Below, piece after piece: positions 18,470 to 28,017 of a DNA stretch of 64,000 nt. Below the pieces are notes generated by a model, which was given only the letters and a program-made list of their open reading frames with translations, was not told where the DNA came from and did not search any database. Every line of letters begins with the position of its first letter. Position 1 is the stretch's first letter. The DNA comes from Pseudenterobacter timonensis (lineage in GTDB: Bacteria; Pseudomonadota; Gammaproteobacteria; Enterobacterales; Enterobacteriaceae): positions 558,001 to 622,000 of the forward strand of contig NZ_FCOP01000011.1 of NCBI RefSeq assembly GCF_900021175.1, in the 5' to 3' direction. A program made the translations under genes and the position numbers.

Positions 18470-18910
18470 ATGTTGGGATGGGTGATCACCTGTCATGATG
18501 ACGAAGCACAGGAGATGCTGCTGAAACTTGAGGCCCGGTTTGGGCCGCTGGCGCAGTGTCGGGCGGTAAATTACTGGCGCGGGCTGAGCACCAATATGCT
18601 TAGCCGGATGATGTGTGATGCGCTGCACGAAACCGATTCTGGCGACGGTGTGATTTTCCTCACCGATAAGTCCGGCGCGGCGCCCTATCGCGCTGCTGCG
18701 CTGATGAGCCATAAGCATGACCGCTGCGAGGTCATTTCCGGTATTAGTTTCCCCTTACTCGAACAGATGTATCCCTTGCGTGACAGGCTCGCCAGCGCTG
18801 AATTTCGCGGGGCGATCGTCAGCCGTGGCGGTTCCGGGGTGAGCAGCCTGTGGCATCAGCAGCAAAAGAATCCACCGTTTGTCCTGCTGCATGATCTGTA
18901 TAAGTATTAA
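18470..18910 (+). CDS. yadI: putative PTS EIIA component YadI (mannose-type fold)
   Basis: 146 aa; MLGWVITCHDDEAQEMLL places a histidine at residue 9, the position of the phosphorylated His in EIIA-Man domains. FLTDKSGAAPYRAAALM resembles the conserved region that packs near it. No EIIB/EIIC genes are near, so this is an orphan PTS-like protein as in E. coli. It is preceded by AAGGAGGG. Cytoplasmic; partner and sugar unknown. Confidence 0.9.
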   Translation: MLGWVITCHDDEAQEMLLKLEARFGPLAQCRAVNYWRGLSTNMLSRMMCDALHETDSGDGVIFLTDKSGAAPYRAAALMSHKHDRCEVISGISFPLLEQMYPLRDRLASAEFRGAIVSRGGSGVSSLWHQQQKNPPFVLLHDLYKY

Positions 18911-18973
18911 ACATTGGTATTCATGGCGCTTTTGTTACAATGCGCTCAGTTTTCACGTATCGCTGTAGATGCC

Positions 18974-20218
18974 ATGTTTATGCGCTTTCTGTTCCTCCTG
19001 CTGCTGGTCTCCGGCAGCGCATTTGCCAGTCTGATCGGCCAGCAGGGCGTTCCTGCTCAGTATATGCAAACCACCGAAGATGCGGCTATCTGGGCGCAGG
19101 TCGGTAATCATGTGGTAAACGTCGGCAATATTCGGGCAGGGCAGATTGTTGCCGTGGCGCCCATCGCGGCGGAGTATTATGAGTTTCGCTTCGGGTTTGG
19201 TACGGGCTTTATTGATAAGGGGCACCTGGAAGCGGTCCGGGGCAAACAGCGAATTGAGGACAGCCTGGGCGATCTTAAAAAGCCGCTCAGTAACCAGAAT
19301 CTGATCACCTGGAAAGATACCCCTGTCTACAACGCCCCCGACAGCGGCAGCGCGCTGTTCGGGACGCTAAGCGCCAACCTGCGCTACCCCATCCTGAGCA
19401 AGCTTAAGGATAGGCTGAACCAGTCCTGGTATCAGATCCGCATCGGCAACCGGCTGGCATGGATCAGTAGTCTGGACGCGCAGGAGGATAACGGCATTCC
19501 GGTGCTGACCTATCATCATATCCTTCGCGATGAAGAGAATACCCGTTTTCGGCATACCTCCACGACCACCAGCGTGCGCGCCTTCAGTAACCAGATGACC
19601 TGGCTGCGGGATCAGGGCTATGCCACCCTGACGATGGCCCAGCTCGAAGGCTATGTGCGTAATAAAATGAATCTGCCCGCGCGGGCGGTGGTGATTACTT
19701 TTGACGATGGGCTGAAGTCGGTAAGCCGCTACGCCTGGCCGATTCTGAAGGCGTATGGCTTTCACGCCACCGCGTTTATTATCTCTTCCCGCATTAAGCG
19801 GCATCCGCAAAAATGGGACCCAAAATCGCTGCAGTTCATGAGCGTTTCGGAGCTGAAAAAGATCCAGGATGTATTTGAGATTCAGTCGCATACCCATTTT
19901 CTGCATCGCGTGGATCGCCACAAACACCCCATTTTGTTAAGCCGCAGCTATCACGTTATTTTATTTGATTATGAGCGCTCGCGCCGGGCGCTGAGCCAGT
20001 TTAATCCGCATGTGCTTTACCTCTCCTATCCTTTTGGCGGGTATGACGGTAAAGCGATAAAAGCGGCAAATGACGCCGGATTCCATATGGCGGTGACCAC
20101 GGTAAAAGGGAAGGTGAAGCCGGGGGATAATCCGTTCTTACTGAAACGGTTGTATATCTTAAGAACGGACTCGCTGGAGACCATGTCGCGGCTGATCAGT
20201 AATCAGCCGCGGGGGTAA
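18974..20218 (+). CDS. yadE: YadE, exported polysaccharide deacetylase-like protein
   Basis: About 414 aa. A signal peptide ([17 protein letters not shown]) is followed by an SH3-like N-terminal half and a C-terminal NodB/polysaccharide deacetylase domain with the motifs [16 protein letters not shown] (catalytic Asp pair), QSHTHFLHR (metal-binding His pair) and LSYPFGGYD. The family removes acyl groups from amino sugars in polysaccharides such as peptidoglycan or poly-GlcNAc; the substrate of YadE is unknown. The start could be 18974 or 18980; the frame continues upstream to 18914 but the signal peptide argues against that. The N-terminal half is more diverged from E. coli than the deacetylase half. 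Confidence 0.9.
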   Translation: MFMRFLFLLLLVSGSAFASLIGQQGVPAQYMQTTEDAAIWAQVGNHVVNVGNIRAGQIVAVAPIAAEYYEFRFGFGTGFIDKGHLEAVRGKQRIEDSLGDLKKPLSNQNLITWKDTPVYNAPDSGSALFGTLSANLRYPILSKLKDRLNQSWYQIRIGNRLAWISSLDAQEDNGIPVLTYHHILRDEENTRFRHTSTTTSVRAFSNQMTWLRDQGYATLTMAQLEGYVRNKMNLPARAVVITFDDGLKSVSRYAWPILKAYGFHATAFIISSRIKRHPQKWDPKSLQFMSVSELKKIQDVFEIQSHTHFLHRVDRHKHPILLSRSYHVILFDYERSRRALSQFNPHVLYLSYPFGGYDGKAIKAANDAGFHMAVTTVKGKVKPGDNPFLLKRLYILRTDSLETMSRLISNQPRG

Positions 20219-20221
20219 TGA

Positions 20222-21301
20222 TTAATCGTAGGAAAGGGTAAACACGCCGGTGGCTTTAAACGAACCCGGTTTCACTGCGTTTCCATTTGCTACCAGCTGG
20301 GCAACATAATGAATTTGCTTCGATTCAGGCGTTTGGTAATCCGTTATGACATAGGATGAATTCGGATTATTCGGCAAGAGTTGAGAGGTTCCGTTATACA
20401 TTATTCTCACACCTGCTCCCTCTGCGCCGGACGAAAGCGTATTACCAAGAAGATCATTATTTTTTCCGGTTAGCTTTGAGGTGGTGAGTTTGGTTGTGAT
20501 ATTTGCCACACCGGTACAATTGCTTAAGCTAATGGAAAAAGGGATATCCTTAACCCGATTGTTTTTAATGTCTGAAACATAATATTCTCCCAGGTTAACA
20601 TTATTAGTACCATCCGATAGCATGGCCATGTCGCAGGTTGGAAGAACGATCGGGATCTGGAATGAGTCCTCGTTGACCATAAATGTCCATGGTTGGTTGT
20701 CACTATCATTTGGATTACCAATACCCATTTTACCCAGAGTGCCGGGTTTGGGTCTGATTGAGGTTTCTTTGTTCGGGTTGCCTCTGTAACCTTCATCAAT
20801 ATAAATTTGAACTGAGGTGTTTATCCATTTTTCATCCCAGGGGTCAGATTTTCCAGAGGAGGCAACGGTAGTCCAGCCAGTAGTATTCATAGCGAAGTAA
20901 CCACCCATGCCTCCAGTGCTTTCTGCGGTGTGCACCCTTACGGAATAATAAATCCCCGGAATATTTGTTTCAAACATAGCCCTGCCATAACTACTCCCCA
21001 TTAGCAAGGTCGGGTTTGTTTGTGACACGAGGTTAAAACCATCGTTCCCTGCACCACATTTGGCCTGAATGCCCGGTGTCAGGTTAACGTTAAAAAGAGT
21101 ACTGGCGTAGTTACCCGGAGGGGGAAGACGTACGGTGCCACCTGAGTATTCGGAATTGATCAGCGTGGTTGTGCCGCCTTTTCCATTATTCATTTGGCAC
21201 TCCCCTGCCCAGCAGGAGTGGCTGAGGGTAAATAACACGCTCGCCATGGCAAACGCCATTGTGCCTTTCACGTTGAAACCCTGTCTTATAAAGTTGAACA
21301 T
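20222..21301 (-). CDS. yadC: fimbrial tip adhesin, YadC type
   Basis: Last and longest pilin-like gene of the fimbrial operon, 359 aa from the ATG at 21301 (AAAAAGG sits 6 bp upstream; the ATG at 21307 abuts the ribosome site). Signal peptide to about SCWA, then an N-terminal lectin-like region beginning GECQMNNGKGG, with WDEKW and GYFAMNTTGW, and a C-terminal pilin domain (LPTCDMAMLSDGTNNVNLGEY to FTLSYD). The penultimate tyrosine is the chaperone-binding mark. The two-domain build and terminal operon position mark it as the tip adhesin; the receptor is unknown. It is shorter than E. coli YadC. Confidence 0.85.
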   Translation of the reverse strand: MFNFIRQGFNVKGTMAFAMASVLFTLSHSCWAGECQMNNGKGGTTTLINSEYSGGTVRLPPPGNYASTLFNVNLTPGIQAKCGAGNDGFNLVSQTNPTLLMGSSYGRAMFETNIPGIYYSVRVHTAESTGGMGGYFAMNTTGWTTVASSGKSDPWDEKWINTSVQIYIDEGYRGNPNKETSIRPKPGTLGKMGIGNPNDSDNQPWTFMVNEDSFQIPIVLPTCDMAMLSDGTNNVNLGEYYVSDIKNNRVKDIPFSISLSNCTGVANITTKLTTSKLTGKNNDLLGNTLSSGAEGAGVRIMYNGTSQLLPNNPNSSYVITDYQTPESKQIHYVAQLVANGNAVKPGSFKATGVFTLSYD

Positions 21302-21327
21302 TCTCATCCTTTTTCCTGTTCTGATTA

Positions 21328-21930
21328 TTATTCGTAAGTGACGTCAACCAATACTTTACTGGTAACGACACCACCAGCCACTACGCCAATATTTTGATAT
21401 CGGGCATAGAACTGATAATCCGTTAAAAATGCAGTATCCTGATCGCTTACGTCATAAGTGATTTTTGACGTGCCGTCGTTGTTTAAAACATTCTTTTTAT
21501 ATTTTTCAGAGAAAACGACGACGCCGACATTTTTTGCCGCGCCTGCGGCGGTATCATCACTTTTGAAAACCTGATTTTGTCCTGGCCAGAAACCCGACTG
21601 CGGCGAAAAGCTAAAACTCAGCTTTTTAGCCGTACCGCTGTCTCCATAGCAATCATCTACATGGATCTTAAAAGGCGTACCGCCTGCATCATCGGTTGCA
21701 GTAAAACGATCGCTACCATCCGGGTTATAAAACCAACTGCGCATCGCATTGGGGAGATAAATTTCGCCGTCATTTTCCACGGTCATCTTACAGGTGCTAT
21801 TAACAATGTTAGCGGTAATATTTACCTCTAATCCTGAGCTTGCCTGGCTTACGCCAGGCAAGATGCCACCAGCCAAGCCCATAAGCAACACAAGACCGGG
21901 CTGGTATAAAATAAACGGTGATTGTTGCAT
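21328..21930 (-). CDS. yadK: minor fimbrial subunit, YadK type
   Basis: 200-aa pilin-like protein with signal peptide (LVLLMGLAGGILPGVSQA), donor-strand segment LEVNITANIVNSTC, a second cysteine in HVDDCYGD and the C-terminal VDVTYE with penultimate Tyr. It lies between yadL and yadC with short gaps, so it is probably an adaptor near the pilus tip. Assignment as YadK follows operon position relative to E. coli; pilins are too variable to be sure of one-to-one orthology. Confidence 0.8.
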   Translation of the reverse strand: MQQSPFILYQPGLVLLMGLAGGILPGVSQASSGLEVNITANIVNSTCKMTVENDGEIYLPNAMRSWFYNPDGSDRFTATDDAGGTPFKIHVDDCYGDSGTAKKLSFSFSPQSGFWPGQNQVFKSDDTAAGAAKNVGVVVFSEKYKKNVLNNDGTSKITYDVSDQDTAFLTDYQFYARYQNIGVVAGGVVTSKVLVDVTYE

Positions 21931-21944
21931 ACTGGTTCCTGGTA

Positions 21945-22508
21945 TTATGGATAAGCGATAGTAAACGTGACTGGCGCTGTAACCGCCCCCGCGCCTACAT
22001 CAGCAATGGTTTGGCCTTGCCCGATAACGATACGTGAATTCATCGGGAATTCACCGGTACCATCAGTAATAGTGACATCCTTAGCAGCCGGAGGCGTGTT
22101 ACAGCTCATAAGCTCGCCAGTATCGACAACACCCGACCAGATCTCAAAGCCCGTTGCTAAGCCGCCAGAGTAAGAATCACCCGTCTTGTTGACGCCACTG
22201 CATTCACCACCAGCGCCTTTCGCAGCGGACACCGTTGCCTTAGTTACTCCAGAACAGTTGGTGAAACTAATCTTGAGCGGCTCGACACGGGTTTTGTTCA
22301 CCAGATCGGATTTGTATACGTCGCCGAAAGCAATTTCAGTGGACGCTGTGCCTGCATCGTTAAGTACTTTTGCGGTACATGTGCCTGATACAATTTTTGA
22401 TTTAATCGTTAATTCGACACTAGGGGTGCCTGTAATTGCTGCGCTTGCCATTCCCGAGAACAGAAGGGCAGAAACGGACAGGGCGATAAAAGTAGAATTG
22501 AATTTCAT
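21945..22508 (-). CDS. yadL: minor fimbrial subunit, YadL type
   Basis: 187 aa from the ATG at 22508, which follows GGAGCAAC; the frame extends to 22538 without a good ribosome site. Signal peptide (IALSVSALLFSGMASA), donor-strand region VELTIKSKIVSGTC, second Cys in SFTNCSG and C-terminus FTIAYP with penultimate Tyr. Two more cysteines (GGECSG, MSCNTP) may form a second disulfide. One of the minor pilins of the operon. Confidence 0.8.
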   Translation of the reverse strand: MKFNSTFIALSVSALLFSGMASAAITGTPSVELTIKSKIVSGTCTAKVLNDAGTASTEIAFGDVYKSDLVNKTRVEPLKISFTNCSGVTKATVSAAKGAGGECSGVNKTGDSYSGGLATGFEIWSGVVDTGELMSCNTPPAAKDVTITDGTGEFPMNSRIVIGQGQTIADVGAGAVTAPVTFTIAYP

Positions 22509-22534
22509 AATGTTGCTCCGTTTTCCTGCACTAA

Positions 22535-23104
22535 TCACTCGTAGCTAAATTCAAAGGTCGCCACGGCCTGAAAATCACCTATGGTCATCCTGTTTTCCTG
22601 TGTTTCACGTAAGGTGGCCACCAGAGCAACTTCCTTATTCTGGATTTCTGTCGGACTCCAGACCAGGCGCTCTGTATCCACGGTAGAGTTAATGATAAAA
22701 GGAGCATTTGGTGAATCGGCTCTAGCAATTTCGGCCGCAGAGTAATCAGCGCCACCGTTAGTTTTTGCAATCTGATTAATAAGGCCGCTAGCTAAATAAC
22801 CAGATTTAGTTCCTTTTACGGTTGTTTTTAGCGAGGTCAGTGATGCCGGGCATTCAACGAGCACAATTTTGAAATTGGCATTTGCCGTTCCGGCTTTGAC
22901 ATCATCTAAACGTACCTGACCGTTATTACCGATAGTCAGCGTTTGCTGCGTATCTGAACCCGTACCGCCGACCAGTTTCATATCGCAGGTGGTTTCGCGG
23001 ATATTGGCAGTAAAGTTAACATTGAGATCGGCTGCCGCAGCAGAACCTGACATCGCTAACATTGCTAATGCGATCAATGAATAACCGCAATGATTTTTCT
23101 TCAT
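22535..23104 (-). CDS. yadM: minor fimbrial subunit, YadM type
   Basis: 189 aa from the ATG at 23104 (MKKNHCGYSLIALAMLAMSG signal peptide; GGGAAATAAA just upstream). A start at 23116 is possible and longer starts would overlap the usher stop. Mature part begins DLNVNFTANIRETTC (donor strand), has a second Cys in LVECPASL and ends FEFSYE. It follows htrE directly, as in the E. coli yad operon. Confidence 0.8.
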   Translation of the reverse strand: MKKNHCGYSLIALAMLAMSGSAAAADLNVNFTANIRETTCDMKLVGGTGSDTQQTLTIGNNGQVRLDDVKAGTANANFKIVLVECPASLTSLKTTVKGTKSGYLASGLINQIAKTNGGADYSAAEIARADSPNAPFIINSTVDTERLVWSPTEIQNKEVALVATLRETQENRMTIGDFQAVATFEFSYE

Positions 23105-23142
23105 TTTATTTCCCATGGGTGTGATTCCCTGTTTTAACATCA

Positions 23143-25737
23143 TTACATTTGGCACTGCTGATTACTCAGAATCGTGGTTAAGCCTGCTTTCTTCGCATTT
23201 TCAGGAATCTGATAATGCACCGTGCAAGAGCTGGATCCATCGCTTCCCCATACCACCCGGAGAGCGCCTTTGTCTTCCACACCGCGTACATAAGCTTGTC
23301 CTGCCTGGCCTACCGTTCCGATAGATTCGTTTTTCTCATTCAGAACGTCAGCACCTAGCGGAATAAAGCCGTTATCAGAACGTTGTAATTCCATAACAAG
23401 CGAACGGCCTTCGTCCGTTTCAAAATTGACTAATACGACGGAACCATTGCGAGGTACGGCGACGGCGCTGGTATTTTTTATTTCGACGTCCGCTTCGAGG
23501 GTGCTGATATCAAGTGATACGCGGTTTTCGCGGTAGGCAGACATATATGGCATGATCCCATATCCGGCGCTGTTAATCCGGCTTTGACCATAACCCAGGC
23601 GGGCCCCCGTTGCGCCGCTTGCTTTTACCAATGCCAGTGAATCTGTTTCACCGATACTGCCTGCTGTAATGACGACACCACCGGAGTGGAGCACCATCCC
23701 GCCGCTGTAGCTGGCGGAATATTGTTTGCTATTGTCATCACCAAAGGATGCCGAGAGCCCAAGAGGACCATAAGGACTGTTCCAGGAGCTGTAGCCGCTG
23801 ACCTGGTTCAAATTGCCGTAGTTACCGCCGCTTGAGGATGCGCTGACGGAATAACTTACTTCATTATTTTGGGCGTTACCGCTTGCCGTTGAGTTAAAGC
23901 TGGTACCGCCTTTAAAATCGGAGCGCAGGCTCATGTTGACATTGTCAAAGCCGCCAGACTGCGTGCTCTTTTTATCAAACAGGTTGAACGGGATGCTGAC
24001 GTTCAGATAAACGCTGTCATCCTTTTCCCCCGATTCATCGTAAGTTCGTTGTAGCGAAACGCTGTAACTACCGTAAGTAAAGCTGTTGTTGTAGCCTATG
24101 CTATAGTCTGACGTAGAGCTGCTATCGTTCCAGTAATCCTGCCAGGTGCCGCTAATATAGAGTGAGCCATACTCTTCCCCGCTTAGGGTTAACGGCTGGT
24201 TCAGGCTAACCTGTATCTGGTTTTTGGTGCGCTGATAGTCATCATAAAGCTCGGCATTATTCTCATAGGCGCGGTTGCCGTATTCCTCATTATGAATACT
24301 GTCCTGTAAAGAGGCGGCATCGTTCAGGCTGAGATAATCTTCGGTTGAGAAGCGATAAGCCGCTACGTTAAGGGATGTATTAGTGGCTTCCACCATTTTG
24401 CTGTAGGAGAGACGATAGCTCTGACCTTTTAGCGTGCCCAGTCCGTTAATATCGGCCCTGGACTGGGTGACATCAAATGCAAATGCGCCGATACCGGTAT
24501 TCATTGCCAGGCCAAGCAGACCAGCGTAGAAATCCATATCGGTATACTGCGCGCCAACGTAACCGGTAAAGGTATTATTGATGCCATACGCATAGGTTGC
24601 GTAGCCGACGTTTGGCTTGTCATGCAGCGAATCATCATTCAGCTCGCCCATACCGATATCCCAGCGGCTTGAACCAGGGCGTAGCATTTGCGTAATGGAT
24701 GAGAAAGGGACGGTAAACGTTCGTTTGCTTCCGTCGGCTTCCTCGATGGTGACGATTAAATCGTTGCCATAGCCTGTGGTGCTGAGATCGTTGATCTCAA
24801 ATGCTCCCGGCGGGACGGTCGTTTCGTAAATCTTGTTGCCGCTTTGCGTTACGCTGACTTTGGCGTTGCTGTTTGCTACGCCGCGAATGAGAGGCGCATA
24901 GCCTGAAGTGCCTTGCGGAAGCATACGGTCATCGTTATATATCCGCGCGCCGCGCAGGTTTACCGAGTCAAAAATGTCGCCGCGGGTAAAGGAATCGCCC
25001 AGCACCAGCTGCGCCTTCAGCGGGGTGATATCGCGCTGAAGATAGATATCCTGGCTCGAATAGTGAGAACCATTACCGCTATCCCAGTTAAGATTGCCGC
25101 GAGACCGTAAACGCCATGGCCCCATATTCAGACCATAGTGCAGCCCGGCATAGGCGGTATCGGCGCTCGTTCCGTCAGATTCACTGTGCCAGGTATTAAG
25201 ATCATAAGAGAGTAATCCAGCCGGGACGCCGTCTTCCCATAAAGAGGGATCGACATATCCTGCCGGAAATTTAAGGATATAAATCTGCGGGAAATTAAGA
25301 TCCATCTCCTGCTTGCTGCTGTCAAAATTAGCAGAAGCGCCCGGATAGTATTGCTTAATGTTTACGCAGGCGGTTTCGTCATCCGCGGCATTGTTATCCA
25401 ACGCGCTGGTATCTATACCATTCTGTGACAGGATACGTTTCGTCAGACATGCCGTTGCACGTGGCGTCTTATTATCAATGAACGTTATCTCAACGGTGGA
25501 TTTTGAGTTGCCATTTACATTCACTTTTACACGATAGGTACCCGGCAGGACCGGGTTGCCGTAAGCATAACGATCCACATTGATACTTCCACCATTACCG
25601 ATAAGGAATTGATCGTTAAACTCAACAGCCGATTCGGATTCAGAAGCGGAGTCGACAGTTTTTTTTTCAATCTCGCTGGCATACAGGGGCAATGCTGCGC
25701 AGATAGCGAGACATAAAATTGAACGTTGAAATAACAT
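23143..25737 (-). CDS. htrE: fimbrial outer-membrane usher, HtrE family
   Basis: 864-aa usher with signal peptide (SILCLAICAALPLYA), N-terminal chaperone-binding domain (VEFNDQFLIGNG), a 24-strand barrel with plug (GVANSNAKVSVTQSGNKIYET and PPGAFEINDL), and two C-terminal domains ending in a CxnC pair (SSSCTVHYQIP ... NQQCQM). The PfSDL-type central motif is seen in FPAGYVDPSLWEDG and the strongly conserved MLPQGTSGYAPLIRG. It forms the secretion pore for pilins delivered by the YadV chaperone. Confidence 0.93.
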   Translation of the reverse strand: MLFQRSILCLAICAALPLYASEIEKKTVDSASESESAVEFNDQFLIGNGGSINVDRYAYGNPVLPGTYRVKVNVNGNSKSTVEITFIDNKTPRATACLTKRILSQNGIDTSALDNNAADDETACVNIKQYYPGASANFDSSKQEMDLNFPQIYILKFPAGYVDPSLWEDGVPAGLLSYDLNTWHSESDGTSADTAYAGLHYGLNMGPWRLRSRGNLNWDSGNGSHYSSQDIYLQRDITPLKAQLVLGDSFTRGDIFDSVNLRGARIYNDDRMLPQGTSGYAPLIRGVANSNAKVSVTQSGNKIYETTVPPGAFEINDLSTTGYGNDLIVTIEEADGSKRTFTVPFSSITQMLRPGSSRWDIGMGELNDDSLHDKPNVGYATYAYGINNTFTGYVGAQYTDMDFYAGLLGLAMNTGIGAFAFDVTQSRADINGLGTLKGQSYRLSYSKMVEATNTSLNVAAYRFSTEDYLSLNDAASLQDSIHNEEYGNRAYENNAELYDDYQRTKNQIQVSLNQPLTLSGEEYGSLYISGTWQDYWNDSSSTSDYSIGYNNSFTYGSYSVSLQRTYDESGEKDDSVYLNVSIPFNLFDKKSTQSGGFDNVNMSLRSDFKGGTSFNSTASGNAQNNEVSYSVSASSSGGNYGNLNQVSGYSSWNSPYGPLGLSASFGDDNSKQYSASYSGGMVLHSGGVVITAGSIGETDSLALVKASGATGARLGYGQSRINSAGYGIMPYMSAYRENRVSLDISTLEADVEIKNTSAVAVPRNGSVVLVNFETDEGRSLVMELQRSDNGFIPLGADVLNEKNESIGTVGQAGQAYVRGVEDKGALRVVWGSDGSSSCTVHYQIPENAKKAGLTTILSNQQCQM

Positions 25738-25820
25738 GCTTCATCCAGACAAGTCGCCGTTTGAACGCTTCGCAGCATCGCAGACGTTTTATATTTATAA
25801 TATGACGGTTTGGTAATAAC

Positions 25821-26564
25821 TTAATTTACGTTAGCTTCGAAAGAATCGGATCCGCCATTGTCGTTTATGGTTTCGTAAACAACAGAACCAGCAGCGTGAT
25901 TACTTAATCCTTTTACCTGCATGGTTTGCGTACTAAACGGTAAAATAGATTTATGATCCACCTGGTACGTTTTTCCTGCGGATTTCAGCGTTACGTTGGC
26001 GACCGAGACGTTATAAGGGGAATCATTGCGCGCCACCAGGCTCCAGCCACTATCTTGTTTTTGCTGCGACCAGGTTACTTTGGCTGCTGCTTCTCCCGGC
26101 GTGCCTTTCAGGCCTTCAGGACGGAAAAAGAGCTTAATACGCGTACGAAACGCCAACTGAAGCTGGTTTGGACTTTCACCCTCTTTCGGTTTGGATTTCG
26201 GTGGGATCTCGAGTACGTTGAACCAGAATAAAGATTCACGATCCTGAGGTAATTGGCCTCCAAGATAAGCTATACGAACGGATTGGCCTTTCTGCGGATC
26301 AATTCTGGATACGGGCGGCGTAATGATAAAAGGTAATTTTAATTCTTGCGGGTTGGTTTCATCACGGCCATCATCCAGCCATGCCTGTACCAATAACGGT
26401 TTCTTGCCCCGATTATCCAGGGAAACAACCACATCTTTCTGTGATTGCGGATAAACGATACGTGTTCCCGATATAACGATATCTGCGCTAGCCTGGAAAG
26501 AGGTAAATAGGGCAGCGGTGAAGCAGGCTACTTTTAATCCCTGATAAAATGATGTGCTTAACAT
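25821..26564 (-). CDS. yadV: periplasmic fimbrial chaperone, YadV/EcpD type
   Basis: 247 aa from the ATG at 26564 behind AGGAAGTGGA. Signal peptide to QASA, then a PapD-like two-Ig-domain chaperone: IVISGTRIVYPQ at the N-terminus, the invariant LLVQAWLDDGRDE and the signature FWFNVLEIPPKSKP, with RTRIKLFFRPEGL before the hinge. The conserved Arg (TRIVYP) and Lys (RIKLFFRP) that clamp the pilin C-terminus are present. Second gene of the fimbrial operon. Confidence 0.93.
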   Translation of the reverse strand: MLSTSFYQGLKVACFTAALFTSFQASADIVISGTRIVYPQSQKDVVVSLDNRGKKPLLVQAWLDDGRDETNPQELKLPFIITPPVSRIDPQKGQSVRIAYLGGQLPQDRESLFWFNVLEIPPKSKPKEGESPNQLQLAFRTRIKLFFRPEGLKGTPGEAAAKVTWSQQKQDSGWSLVARNDSPYNVSVANVTLKSAGKTYQVDHKSILPFSTQTMQVKGLSNHAAGSVVYETINDNGGSDSFEANVN

Positions 26565-26649
26565 TTTCCACTTCCTGTTGGAATGAGATGAACAATCCCC
26601 CAACAGTTGTCAGGGGACAGATCGTACTATTTAGACTATGTTCTAAAAA

Positions 26650-27261
26650 TTAGTTGTAGATCATAGTGAAAGCAGCTTGCGCCTGGACAACGCCCGCAGT
26701 GACCGGATTGCTGGTCTTGTCCCAGTTCTGACCCTGAGTGTAAGCTACGCGGTAGTACAGTGCGCCTGCGCCAGTGGCGTCAATCGTGGCTTTCTGAGTG
26801 TTGTTTACCTGATCGATTTTAATCTGATCGGTCGCGGAGTTACCGTCGTTCGACAGAACCAGGTTTACGTTTTTAGCCGCGCCCTGGGTATTTGTAGGAG
26901 GAACCAGCAGACCGCCAGAGGTGGAAGTAGAACCCGCCCAGGAATCGAACTGAGCAGAAGCCTGCTGCACAGTCGCAGCATCGCAGCCGGTCAGGGTCAA
27001 AGAGAATTTCTTTTCGCCCAGGGTGCTGCTGGTGCTCAGTGCGTTAGAGAAATCTTTTACAAACACGGTATCCAGGTTAACGTCAAAGTCGTTACCGTCC
27101 TGGTCAATTTTCTGATCAAGGGAAACTTTACAAGTATTATTAGAAACCATACCGTGAAAAGTGATGGTGCCTGTATCTGAAGGAACATCCTCAGCCATAG
27201 CAGAACCCGTAGACAGAACTGTTGCCATCGCAATTGCCAAACCATATTTTCTAAAAGTCAT
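26650..27261 (-). CDS. yadN: major fimbrial subunit, YadN type
   Basis: First gene of the fimbrial operon and therefore the likely major pilin. About 203 aa from the ATG at 27261 (27273 also possible; neither has a strong ribosome site). Signal peptide (YGLAIAMATVLSTGSAMA), donor strand TITFHGMVSNNTC, second Cys in LTLTGCDAAT, and C-terminus FTMIYN with penultimate Tyr. Codon use is smoother than in the minor pilins, consistent with high expression (impression, not measured). Confidence 0.85.
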   Translation of the reverse strand: MTFRKYGLAIAMATVLSTGSAMAEDVPSDTGTITFHGMVSNNTCKVSLDQKIDQDGNDFDVNLDTVFVKDFSNALSTSSTLGEKKFSLTLTGCDAATVQQASAQFDSWAGSTSTSGGLLVPPTNTQGAAKNVNLVLSNDGNSATDQIKIDQVNNTQKATIDATGAGALYYRVAYTQGQNWDKTSNPVTAGVVQAQAAFTMIYN

Positions 27262-27531
27262 GTAAATATCCATATTAAATTTTAAATAATGCTTACCAGT
27301 AGTGTTTTTTGAAATTAAATTTCAACGAGGATTATATTGATGTTTTTTTCTAAAGGTAGCGATCAATCATTATTTAAACTTAAAGATAATTTAAGCCAGG
27401 ATAAAACATTGATGAATTAAATAGATGAGTGTGTAAAAGGCTGGGGGAATTAATTTATTGAAATTTTATATTAATTAATATGACCCATTATCGATTCATA
27501 TTACAATAACGGGCCATTATCCGATGCAATA
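27262..27531. other. AT-rich spacer upstream of the fimbrial operon
   Basis: About 270 bp of strongly AT-rich DNA between panD stop and yadN start. It should hold the fimbrial promoter and probably binds H-NS (inference from composition). Two similar direct words (ACCCATTATCGAT near 27482 and GGCCATTATCCGAT near 27511) are seen. I see no long inverted repeats of the fimS switch type and no recombinase gene. Confidence 0.5.
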
Positions 27532-27912
27532 TCAGGCAACCTGTACCGGAATAGCTTTTGCCGTCCGTTTCATTTCGTTGTCGCCCTCGAAATAAGCAAC
27601 TTTCGGCTGCCAGCGGCGCGCTTCTTCGTCAGACATCATCACGAAGCTGGCGATAATAACGATATCGCCCACGTTCGCGCAGTGTGCCGCCGCGCCGTTG
27701 ACGGAGATAATTTTAGAGCCGCGCTCTGCAGCAATCGCATAGGTGGAGAAGCGCTTACCGTTATTAACGTTCCAGATATCGATAGCTTCATTTTCCAGAA
27801 TACCGGCGGCGTCCAGAAAATCCTGGTCAATCGCGCAGGAGCCTTCATAGTGCAGGTCAGCCTGAGTCACTTTCACACGGTGAAGCTTACCTTGCAGCAT
27901 TTTGCGAATCAT
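27532..27912 (-). CDS. panD: aspartate 1-decarboxylase proenzyme
   Basis: Makes beta-alanine for pantothenate. 126 aa from the ATG at 27912 ([20 protein letters not shown]). Self-cleavage to the pyruvoyl form occurs at Gly24-Ser25 in HYEGSCAID. The rest ([36 protein letters not shown]) is as in E. coli. Last gene of the panBCD cluster; the E. coli insert gene yadD between panC and panD is absent here. Confidence 0.97.
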   Translation of the reverse strand: MIRKMLQGKLHRVKVTQADLHYEGSCAIDQDFLDAAGILENEAIDIWNVNNGKRFSTYAIAAERGSKIISVNGAAAHCANVGDIVIIASFVMMSDEEARRWQPKVAYFEGDNEMKRTAKAIPVQVA

Positions 27913-27932
27913 ACTCTTACTCTTCATGCGTG

Positions 27933-27954
27933 GCCCCCTCAGCAATAAGGGGGC
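27933..27954 (-). promoter_or_regulatory. GC-rich hairpin in the panC-panD spacer
   Basis: A perfect 7-bp stem GCCCCCT / AGGGGGC with an 8-base loop lies about 20 bases upstream of the panD start and has no T-run after it. It could be an RNA-stability or processing element in the panBCD transcript. Function is not known. Confidence 0.45.
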
Positions 27955-28017
27955 GGGGTGAGGGGAGATCTCCCCACGTTACAATGGACGCAGTATTGCC
28001 TGTTTTTTAACCGGCGT

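Noticed and set aside
27262..27531. Possible fimS-like invertible promoter upstream of yadN
   Set aside because: No pair of inverted repeats long enough was found and there is no recombinase gene beside the operon.
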